Source: Gammaproteobacteria bacterium (lineage in GTDB: Bacteria > Pseudomonadota > Gammaproteobacteria > Steroidobacterales > Woeseiaceae). Taken from it: 36,581 nucleotides of DNA. Within the stretch, counting starts at the first letter, position 1; every line of letters begins with the position of its first letter. This document shows, one piece after another, positions 27,635 through 36,581 of the stretch. A program made the position numbers and the translations under genes. Below the pieces are notes generated by a model. That model saw nothing but the letters and a program-made list of their open reading frames with translations, was not told the origin of the DNA and ran no database searches. The DNA lies in the NCBI GenBank assembly GCA_030426325.1, contig JAUHYO010000005.1, positions 1 to 36,581 on the forward strand, written 5' to 3'.

Positions 27635-29523
27635 TGGTCGATCCTGTTGAGTGCGTAGCGGACGAGGCGTCGGAGTACTTTAGGGCCAAGTCCGGAGGCG
27701 TCAGCGAGTCCGATGCGTTCGATCGCTGCATTATTCGCCGGCAGTGCGCGGGTGTTCATTGCTGCGAGGAATGCCCGCAACTTTGACGATGTCGTGGCGG
27801 TATTCGATTGCAGCCATTCGAGTGCCTTAATCAGCTGCTGTTCATCGGCGGTTAGTACTGACCCCAACGGGTAGTCGGGGAAATGGGCCTTAAACTCCGG
27901 CTGTCGGAACACGGCCTGCAGGGCATCTAATGAGTTGGCGGTCGAACCCTCGCTCAGTTGATGCTCTCTGGGAAGTTTTCCCGCCTGTTTCGCCTCAGCC
28001 ATCAGGGCGGGTTGAAAAGCCGAATCCGCGATTCGCAACATCGCGTCGATGACCTCGGCGTCCGTTCGTCCGCGCGTTGCGGCGATGCCGTACTCAGTCA
28101 CGAAAATATCGCGATGATGGCGCGGCACGGTTGCCGACCCATATGACCAGCGAATATTTGACTCCGCGGCGCCCTTTTTCGTACGGCTGGCGCGCAGCAT
28201 CAGAATGGAATGTGCATCGTCCAAAGACTGCGCCATCGACACAAAATCAAACTGACCGCCGACGCCGCTGACGACGCGGCCATCACTCAATGTGTCCGAT
28301 ACGGCCTCACCCAGCAGCGTCGCCATCATGGTCTCGTTGATGAGCCGTGCGTTCTGCCGCTGCCGCCGCTTCCGGTCTTCGTCACCGAACAGTGTGTTGA
28401 CGTAGGAAATGCGCGTCATGTTGATTCGCCGACGTCTCTTCGGCGGCATCTCGTTCAGCGCGTCGTAAAACATCCTGGAACCAACAAAGAACCCCGCATG
28501 AACTAGCGTGTCATCCTCATCGTCCGCTGGCCGTTTGATCAGGCCACGCTGGAACAGGGCGAGCACGGCATCGCTTAACAATTCCGTCGATGCGTAGAGT
28601 CCCTTGTCGAACGGTGCATCCTCAATCGGCAACCTTGTCCTTGCAGTTGTTCCTGTGCCGCCGGGCAGGGCATCAAGAACCCGGCGAAATACATCCGGCG
28701 ATTCGTGCCGCAGCGACAGGCAGTGCGCGACCGCATCGCTCAGCGAGCCGATGCCGAGCTGCAGCGTTCCGCCATCCGGAATCAGGCTCGCGACGTGCAT
28801 GGCGGTCGCATAGTCGGCGGGTGTCACGGCACGATTCAGCAGGCCGAATGGCGGATACTGGCAGTCATCGCTGTCAAGAATAAGGTCGAAACAATCCGCA
28901 TTGAGCTCGGAATCGCCGAACATGTAGGGCATGTGCCGGTTGACCTGGCCAACCATTGCAACGGGAGATCCGGCACGACGTTTTGCCTCCAGTTTTGGCA
29001 GCAGATCCAGTGTGATTTCGGGGTTCGAGCTGAGGCTGTAATGGCCCGTCGCCTCCGCGGACGTCGCCACCAGTTGCGCGACCACATTGACGCCGAGTGC
29101 CATCAGCTCATCAACGACCTGGCTGTAATTGATGCTCGTGTAATTCTGTTGCGCGATGGGATTCTGAAGGTATGCACCTGGTCGAAGATAGAATTCCCGG
29201 ACCGTGATGTTCGGCGGCAGGCTGTTCTCCGCAATGGCTTTGACATAGATCGGCGTCGGCCAGTCGGCGTACAGGCGTTTAACCAGCGGATCGATGAAGT
29301 TTGATTGCAGCTCGTTCGAGCCTTTTGGCGTCGTAAGCGTCAGGCCGGTAAATACCGTCAGAGATATCGACGGGTCTGCCGCTGCCCGCGAATACAAGGC
29401 GTCGACAATGTGTGTTGCCTTGCCGACGCCGATCGGCAGCCCGAGCACGACGGTCTTGTCGAGCATTGCAATAAGTCTGTCCGCGAGCTCGGAAGCGGAT
29501 TCGAAGGATAGCGGTCGTGGCAT
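27631..29523 (-). CDS. Acetyl-CoA hydrolase/transferase family protein
   Basis: A 630-residue cytoplasmic protein with the two-lobe CoA-transferase fold. Visible features include G-K-A-T-H-I-V-D-A-L in the N-terminal half, the middle L-G-I-G-S-L-S-D-A-V, and the C-terminal domain signature V-G-G-Q-F-D-F-V with V-T-E-Y-G-I-A. An extra linker in the middle (about residues 320-400, with an acidic D-E-D-D run and basic R-R-R-R-R) makes it longer than 430-500-residue relatives such as Cat1 or AarC. It transfers or hydrolyses CoA from short acyl-CoAs, most probably acetyl-CoA. Start ATG at 29523. It follows the RND adaptor gene by 38 bases, so it may be read with the pump, and is coupled to the thioesterase. 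Confidence 0.87.
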   Translation of the reverse strand: MPRPLSFESASELADRLIAMLDKTVVLGLPIGVGKATHIVDALYSRAAADPSISLTVFTGLTLTTPKGSNELQSNFIDPLVKRLYADWPTPIYVKAIAENSLPPNITVREFYLRPGAYLQNPIAQQNYTSINYSQVVDELMALGVNVVAQLVATSAEATGHYSLSSNPEITLDLLPKLEAKRRAGSPVAMVGQVNRHMPYMFGDSELNADCFDLILDSDDCQYPPFGLLNRAVTPADYATAMHVASLIPDGGTLQLGIGSLSDAVAHCLSLRHESPDVFRRVLDALPGGTGTTARTRLPIEDAPFDKGLYASTELLSDAVLALFQRGLIKRPADDEDDTLVHAGFFVGSRMFYDALNEMPPKRRRRINMTRISYVNTLFGDEDRKRRQRQNARLINETMMATLLGEAVSDTLSDGRVVSGVGGQFDFVSMAQSLDDAHSILMLRASRTKKGAAESNIRWSYGSATVPRHHRDIFVTEYGIAATRGRTDAEVIDAMLRIADSAFQPALMAEAKQAGKLPREHQLSEGSTANSLDALQAVFRQPEFKAHFPDYPLGSVLTADEQQLIKALEWLQSNTATTSSKLRAFLAAMNTRALPANNAAIERIGLADASGLGPKVLRRLVRYALNRIDQ

Positions 29524-29561
29524 CGGGCAAGCTTAGCAAGCCTGCCGTCTCAGGTCGTCTT

Positions 29562-30638
29562 TCAGGTATCCGTGTGTACGGCGACCAGTTCGCCATCATC
29601 CAGCGACTCGGCCCCTCGCACCGCGATCCGGTCACCGGATTCGAGTGCGCCGCGGACGGCCAGGTCATCGCCGCTTGCTTCTGTCACCTCGACGGCGACA
29701 CGTTCGACAATCTGCTGGTCATTGATACGCATGACAAAGGTACCGTCGGCGCGCAGCACGACCGAGTCGCGTGGCACCGTCAAAGCCCTATTTGAGGAAA
29801 GTGGCAACTGCACGCTGACCAGCTGCCCGGCCGCGACAACGCTCGGCGCGTCTTCCGGCAAGTCGAGACGCACCTCAAAAGTCTGCGATTGCGAGTTTGC
29901 TGCCGGCACTACCTTCCGAACACGGCCTTCGAGGCGCAGTTCATTCATGCGCACTTCAGCTATCTCGCCGGCGCGCATCCGGGGCAGGTACCTGACAGGA
30001 ACCGACGCACGAACTTCAAGGTTTTTCGTGTCTGTCATCGCCGCCAGAACGATGCTGCGCTCGACGTCCTCACCGGCATTTCTCAGGCGCTGCGTGACGA
30101 CACCCGAGAACGGTGCGCGCACGACGCAGCGGCGGAGCTGACTTTCTGTTTCACGAATGGTGATCTTCGCGATTCGAAGGTCGCCCGCTGCGAGGTCACG
30201 ACTTGCCTGCGTGCGTTCAAGCTGCAACTCCGAAATGGCGCTGGTACCAATCAGCGATTCAAGTCGTGCAAGTTCGCGTGACAGGTTCTCAAAGTTCACG
30301 CGTGCGCGATCGGCCTCGGCACTCTGCCGCTCGCGCTGCAGTTCCAGCATTTCGCAATCAAACCGGGCAACGACAGCGCCTTGATCAACGTGGTCTCCGG
30401 GCTCGGCGACCCACTGGATGCGCCCGGCCATGCCAGCGGTAATTTGCGTTTCGTTACGGCTGAAGACGGTGCCGGCCGCCGGTATGCGTGGTGCAATCTC
30501 GGAGCTTGCCACCAGCGCCGCCGTCACCGGGACCGCTTGTTGTTCGTTCTGTGCCTCTACCGGCTCGGCGAACAGCGCCCATAGCAGCGCAAAGACCAGT
30601 GCGGTAACAAATCGTGTGTGCGATCGAGTATGCGTCAT
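29562..30638 (-). CDS. RND efflux periplasmic adaptor (membrane fusion protein)
   Basis: A 358-residue adaptor. Signal peptide to about residue 29 (E-A-Q). It has a lipoyl/barrel-sandwich half, G-M-A-G-R-I-Q-W-V-A-E-P-G-D-H-V-D-Q-G with its partner R-A-P-F-S-G-V-V-T-Q-R-L. A helical hairpin (about 95-165) lies between the halves, followed by the beta-barrel and membrane-proximal domains. It links an inner-membrane RND pump to a TolC-type outer-membrane channel. There is no lipobox cysteine, so it is probably not a lipoprotein. The ATG overlaps the stop of the RND permease by four bases (ATGA): the pump gene is first and the adaptor second, the reverse of acrAB. No outer-membrane factor gene is present. 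Confidence 0.9.
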   Translation of the reverse strand: MTHTRSHTRFVTALVFALLWALFAEPVEAQNEQQAVPVTAALVASSEIAPRIPAAGTVFSRNETQITAGMAGRIQWVAEPGDHVDQGAVVARFDCEMLELQRERQSAEADRARVNFENLSRELARLESLIGTSAISELQLERTQASRDLAAGDLRIAKITIRETESQLRRCVVRAPFSGVVTQRLRNAGEDVERSIVLAAMTDTKNLEVRASVPVRYLPRMRAGEIAEVRMNELRLEGRVRKVVPAANSQSQTFEVRLDLPEDAPSVVAAGQLVSVQLPLSSNRALTVPRDSVVLRADGTFVMRINDQQIVERVAVEVTEASGDDLAVRGALESGDRIAVRGAESLDDGELVAVHTDT

Positions 30639-33600
30639 GCTGTTGTCTCCGCTGCTGTTGCCGCCAACGTCTTAGTTACACGTTCAATGCGAGATTCGCC
30701 GATTCGCAGAATGCTTGGCAGCAGGATGAGGGTAAACACGGCACTCACGCTCATGCCACCGACAATGACGGTGGCAAGCCCGCGATAGATCTCGCTGCCG
30801 ATGCCAGGCACCAGCATTAGCGGCAACATGCCGCAGATCGAGGTTAGCGTGCTCATGAATATCGGTCGTGCCCGTATGCGAATGGCCTGTGCGACAGCGC
30901 TTGCTCGATCCGTGCCTTCTCGCTCGGCAACGCGTGTCTGGTGCACCAGTAGTATCGCGTTGTTGACCACAAGGCCGAGCAAGATGATGAAGCCAATCAT
31001 TGTCAACAGTTCAAGTGACTGGTACGTGAAGAGATTCAGAACGCGCAATCCGATTACACCTCCGACAATCGCGAGCGGCATCACCAGTAGAACGATCAGG
31101 CTGTCGCGTACCGAGCGGAACATTGCAGCCATGATCAACGCAAGAATCAGTACCGCGAGAATAAAGTTCTGTCCCATGTCGGCGACCGCGCTCGCGAGCT
31201 GGTCGACCGTGCCCCGATAGAAAATATCCGAATCGGCTGGCAGTGCATTTTCGATGATCGGCCCTATCTCGGCGCGCAGTTCGTTGAGTGCATCCTCCAT
31301 CGTCATGTTGGCTGGCGGCAGCACTTGCAGGGTAATGGTGCGTTGCCCGTTCACGCGTCGAAGCTGCGTCGGGCCAACGGTCCGATTGATCGACGCGAGT
31401 TCGCCGACCACCTGGATGCCGGACTGCGGTGTGAAAATCGGCACGCCCGCCAGGTCCTCCGGTGTTGTCCAGTCGCCGCTCCAGATCAACACATCCACGC
31501 CGCGGTTGCCGTCGAAATAGCGCCCTGCATTCAGACCGCCTGTGAAGGCACGAACGGCATCGGCGACAGCGCCGCGATCCAGGCCGGCTTGCGTGATCCG
31601 ACGGTCATCCGGTACCAGTTGCAGTTCAGGCTTCGACATCGACGTCCCGGGTATTGCGCGAACGGACCAGTCGGGGAAGCGATCGGAAATCGCCTCTTCA
31701 CCGACACGCGCCGCGTCCATCAACGGCACCAGGTTGGGCCCCTGCAGATCGATATTGATATTTCGGCCGCCGGAGATACCGATGTTCAGCAGTGATGCCC
31801 GAGATACGAACGGTTTCGCACCGGGTAAACCGACCAGTAATTCTTCGCGCAGCATGCGCATCAGTTCCGGCGCTTCTCTCGGGTCGCTCGGGTAAATGAA
31901 CACCCCGGTCGCGTTGGAGCCGTAGGAATACAGGTTGTATCCGCGGATACCCGGACTGGCTTCGCCGTCGACGTGCGGCTGAAATCGCCGAATCACTTCG
32001 GCAATGACTTCCTCCTCGATAGTGCTCAACGGTGTGCCCTCGGCGATACTAAAAAAAGCCTCGACGCCATCGGCATCGGCTTGCGGCAGAAAGTCGAGCT
32101 TTGGTGCGAGCAGCCAGGTGAGCAGCGCCGGCAGAACGAGCAGGGACGCGATCCAGCCGGCACGTTGACGGGGCGTACTGGTGACCGCGATGAGTCGGTT
32201 CGTCAGCCGGTCCCAGGTCGCACCCAGTCGATCGATACCGGTGTGCTCTTCGTGAAAGTAGCGACTGGCCACCGGCAAGATTGTTATTGCGGCGATCATC
32301 GACGTCGCGACTGCGACCGACAAGGTCAGCGCCAGATCCGCGAACAACTGGCCTTCGAGCCCCTCCATGAAAAGAATAGGCAGGAAAATCGCGATACTGG
32401 TTACCGTGGAGGCGAACAAGGCACCGACGACCTGCGATGGTCCTTTGCGGGCTGCCTTCCTGTACGGCATTCCGCCTTGCCGCAGACGGACAATATTCTC
32501 CTGCACGATGATCGCGGCATCGAGGACGAGGCCGACGGCAAACGCGAGGCCTGCGAGTGACACGACATTCAGACTGCGTCCGAACAAGCTCAAGACCAGC
32601 AATGACGACAGCAGCGAAAACGGAATGGTCAACGCGATGAGCAGGGTTGCTCGCCAGCCTCGGAGGAACAGCCAGAGCACGGCAAGGGCCAGTATCACCC
32701 CAAGTATCAGGTTGCCGTTCACCAGCCCGATGGCGCGGCGAATGTGCACCGACGCGTCGAAGCTCAACACCATTTTTAGCTCTTCGGCGGCGAGGGGGCC
32801 GGCATTGAGTTCCTCGATTGCCTCGTTGATGTCGTCAAGGATTGTGACGGTATTGGCGCCGTACTTGCCCTGCACCTGGATGTAATAGGCCGGATAGCCC
32901 GTGCGATACATGAAGCCGCTTCGGGGATAAAGCTCAGTCGTGATGTCAGCGACTTCGCTCAGGTAGACCGGCTCATTACCCCGCCGAGCCACGATGAGCT
33001 CGCCGAGATCATCGATATCAAACCCGCCGAGAAAGCGGACTGTGTATTGACGTCGACCGACACTCGCAAGTCCGCCGGTTGCATTCACAGCTCGCGTCAC
33101 TGTGTTTGCTATATCGGTTACCCGAACGCCGAGTGCAGCGGCGCGGTAGGGATCGAAATTGATCAGCACCAGCGGGTCGCGTTCGCTGCGAAGGTTGATG
33201 CGCTGCACGCCGTCGATCTGCAACAGGCGCGGTTCAACTTCGGTATCCAGTACGCGCTGAAATTCGGTGACATCGGCACCGGGTGTAGGCTCCAGCGGGT
33301 GTACGAGCAAGGTTGCCACCGGAAAATCCCAACCACCAACCTGTATGGAAGGTTCCTCCGCATCCGGCGGTGGCGGTTCGGCGCGATTCAACGCGTTGAG
33401 CACGTCGAGCATGGCCTGCTGCATGTCGGTACCAATGTCGAATCTTAAGTGCACATTGCCGTTGCCGGAGCGCACGTCGCTGGACATTTCGATAACGCCT
33501 GGAACCTGCCGCAGCACCGTCTCCTGTGGCTCTACGATGCTTGCTTCCACTTCCTGTGGCGCGGCGTTGCGCCACGAGGTATTGATATTGACTTCCGGGT

Positions 33601-33724
33601 ACTCGAGGTTGGGCAGCATCTGGATCGGCAAGGATGCGATACCCATGACCCCAAGCACGAACAACAACACCGCGACGGCGAGAAGTGCGGCCGGATTGTC
33701 CGCAGAGACTTTGATTAATGACAT
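30635..33724 (-). CDS. RND-family efflux permease (HAE-type)
   Basis: A 1029-residue inner-membrane pump with the twelve-helix, two-porter-domain RND layout. The first helix starts at about residue 10. TM4 has G-L-V-L-D-A-A-I-I-V-Q-E-N, with Asp402 aligned to AcrB Asp407 and Ala403 in the place of Asp408. TM10 has G-L-V-V-N-N-A-I-L-L-V, with Asn where AcrB has Lys940. It exports hydrophobic compounds (drugs, detergents, metabolites) with the adaptor encoded next. ATG 33724 (M-S-L-I-K-V) with a G-rich ribosome site is chosen over a TTG six bases upstream. The substrate is unknown and no TetR-type regulator is adjacent. Confidence 0.94.
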   Translation of the reverse strand: MSLIKVSADNPAALLAVAVLLFVLGVMGIASLPIQMLPNLEYPEVNINTSWRNAAPQEVEASIVEPQETVLRQVPGVIEMSSDVRSGNGNVHLRFDIGTDMQQAMLDVLNALNRAEPPPPDAEEPSIQVGGWDFPVATLLVHPLEPTPGADVTEFQRVLDTEVEPRLLQIDGVQRINLRSERDPLVLINFDPYRAAALGVRVTDIANTVTRAVNATGGLASVGRRQYTVRFLGGFDIDDLGELIVARRGNEPVYLSEVADITTELYPRSGFMYRTGYPAYYIQVQGKYGANTVTILDDINEAIEELNAGPLAAEELKMVLSFDASVHIRRAIGLVNGNLILGVILALAVLWLFLRGWRATLLIALTIPFSLLSSLLVLSLFGRSLNVVSLAGLAFAVGLVLDAAIIVQENIVRLRQGGMPYRKAARKGPSQVVGALFASTVTSIAIFLPILFMEGLEGQLFADLALTLSVAVATSMIAAITILPVASRYFHEEHTGIDRLGATWDRLTNRLIAVTSTPRQRAGWIASLLVLPALLTWLLAPKLDFLPQADADGVEAFFSIAEGTPLSTIEEEVIAEVIRRFQPHVDGEASPGIRGYNLYSYGSNATGVFIYPSDPREAPELMRMLREELLVGLPGAKPFVSRASLLNIGISGGRNINIDLQGPNLVPLMDAARVGEEAISDRFPDWSVRAIPGTSMSKPELQLVPDDRRITQAGLDRGAVADAVRAFTGGLNAGRYFDGNRGVDVLIWSGDWTTPEDLAGVPIFTPQSGIQVVGELASINRTVGPTQLRRVNGQRTITLQVLPPANMTMEDALNELRAEIGPIIENALPADSDIFYRGTVDQLASAVADMGQNFILAVLILALIMAAMFRSVRDSLIVLLVMPLAIVGGVIGLRVLNLFTYQSLELLTMIGFIILLGLVVNNAILLVHQTRVAEREGTDRASAVAQAIRIRARPIFMSTLTSICGMLPLMLVPGIGSEIYRGLATVIVGGMSVSAVFTLILLPSILRIGESRIERVTKTLAATAAETTA

Positions 33725-33880
33725 GCACAACCCCCGTTGCAGCGAATGGACGATCGCTCCTTCATCTGATGCAGAGTAGGGATGAAAAGTTGTCTGTTTA
33801 GCGCTCTAAATCGGCAAGGTGTGCGCCTCGCGCGACCAAATGGTCACGGCTGCTGCTGGGGCCTCTTCACTGCAGGCCTT

Positions 33881-36212
<2,332 letters not shown>

Positions 36213-36235
36213 GTTGATCCAAACTGAAAAAGGAA

Positions 36236-36264
36236 CGGCGGCGCCAAAACGCCGCCGTTTTTTT
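36236..36264 (+). terminator. Rho-independent terminator after katG
   Basis: CGGCGGCG / CGCCGCCG pairs perfectly over 8 bp around a CCAAAA loop and is followed by seven T residues (36258-36264). The A-rich flank (AAAAAGGAA, 36227-36235) gives a short T-run on the minus strand, so it may also stop the convergent TPR gene. Confidence 0.93.
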
Positions 36265-36266
36265 AT

Positions 36267-36581
36267 CTAAAGAAGGTTCATCCGGCGCAGCAAGTCCTCG
36301 TAGCGAGGATTGCCTGCGAGCAACCGGGTCATCGTGTCGAAACCCTTGATGTAAACAAGGCCAGGATCACGGACAGCGAAGCCGCGCTCCAGCGCAGCCA
36401 GGGCTTCGTCGACGTCGCCCCAATAGGTATAGACGGTGGCGACCTGCCAGGAAACATCATCGCCGTAAGTGTTGATCAGCTTGCCGAGGCTTTGCTGTGC
36501 GGCTTCGTGGTCACCCATTTTCTGATGGAGAACGGCCTCTATCTCCCAGCGAAGAAAATCGAAAGTTTCCGCTTGAATCGC
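36267..36581 (-). CDS. Tetratricopeptide-repeat protein, C-terminal part (5' end outside window)
   Basis: The frame is open to the window edge, leaving 104 C-terminal residues. They form helical pairs of TPR type (W-G-D-V-D-E-A-L-A-A-L-E-R-G-F). The tail, R-D-P-G-L-V-Y-I-K-G-F-D-T-M-T-R-L and N-P-R-Y-E-D-L-L-R-R-M, is common at the end of large TPR proteins fused to adenylate-cyclase, protein-kinase or winged-helix transcription domains. Which of these lies upstream is not visible. It converges on katG, with the terminator between them. Confidence 0.75.
   Translation of the reverse strand, partial: AIQAETFDFLRWEIEAVLHQKMGDHEAAQQSLGKLINTYGDDVSWQVATVYTYWGDVDEALAALERGFAVRDPGLVYIKGFDTMTRLLAGNPRYEDLLRRMNLL

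Noticed and set aside
28705-29304. 199-codon plus-strand open frame
   Set aside because: It is antisense to the acetyl-CoA hydrolase/transferase and has no ribosome site or recognisable motif.

Overview
The window is a gene-dense, moderately GC-rich piece of a bacterial chromosome. FadH-type 2,4-dienoyl-CoA reductase, a YbdG-type MscS channel, MtgA, PurU, RND efflux, a TonB-dependent receptor and outer-membrane barrel proteins point to a Gram-negative, most likely gammaproteobacterial, aerobic heterotroph. A marine lineage such as the Woeseiaceae would fit, but that is a guess from gene content. I see no tRNA, rRNA, insertion sequence, phage gene or CRISPR array. No gene-free stretch exceeds 300 bases; the longest, about 265 bases, lies upstream of katG.

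Layout. 1-1080: end of an FMN-binding protein overlapping a PepSY-type membrane protein. 1092-2353 (minus): two translationally coupled genes of unknown function, divergent from an Acr3 arsenite exporter (2546-3568). 3565-7367 (minus): two tandem paralogous exported proteins of unknown function followed by an exported S9 peptidase. 7445-9033: mtgA and purU, convergent. 9162-11512: a Tat-exported NAD-dependent epimerase-like protein and a YbdG-type mechanosensitive channel. 11493-19388: a proteolysis island. On the minus strand a 1291-residue protein joins a TonB-receptor plug domain to a subtilisin-type protease. Divergent from it are a second, related subtilase, a periplasmic M48 metalloprotease with TPRs and a small exported protein. 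19473-22832: a small outer-membrane barrel and a full-length TonB-dependent receptor. 22879-24912 (minus): fadH. 24988-27174: NfeD protease and slipin. 27158-33724 (minus): RND pump, its adaptor, an acetyl-CoA hydrolase/transferase and a hotdog thioesterase, probably one transcription unit. 33990-36212: a catalase-peroxidase with a signal peptide. 36267-36581 (minus): end of a TPR protein.

How the genes work together. Much of the window concerns the cell envelope: peptidoglycan synthesis (MtgA), mechanosensing (YbdG), outer-membrane uptake (TonB-dependent receptor), membrane quality control (NfeD/slipin, M48 protease), secreted proteolysis (two S8, one S9), toxic-compound export (Acr3, RND) and periplasmic peroxide removal (KatG). 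A second theme is acyl-CoA chemistry (FadH, acetyl-CoA hydrolase/transferase, thioesterase). The most unusual item is the plug-subtilase fusion at 11493-15368, which keeps a recognisable plug but has no beta-barrel.
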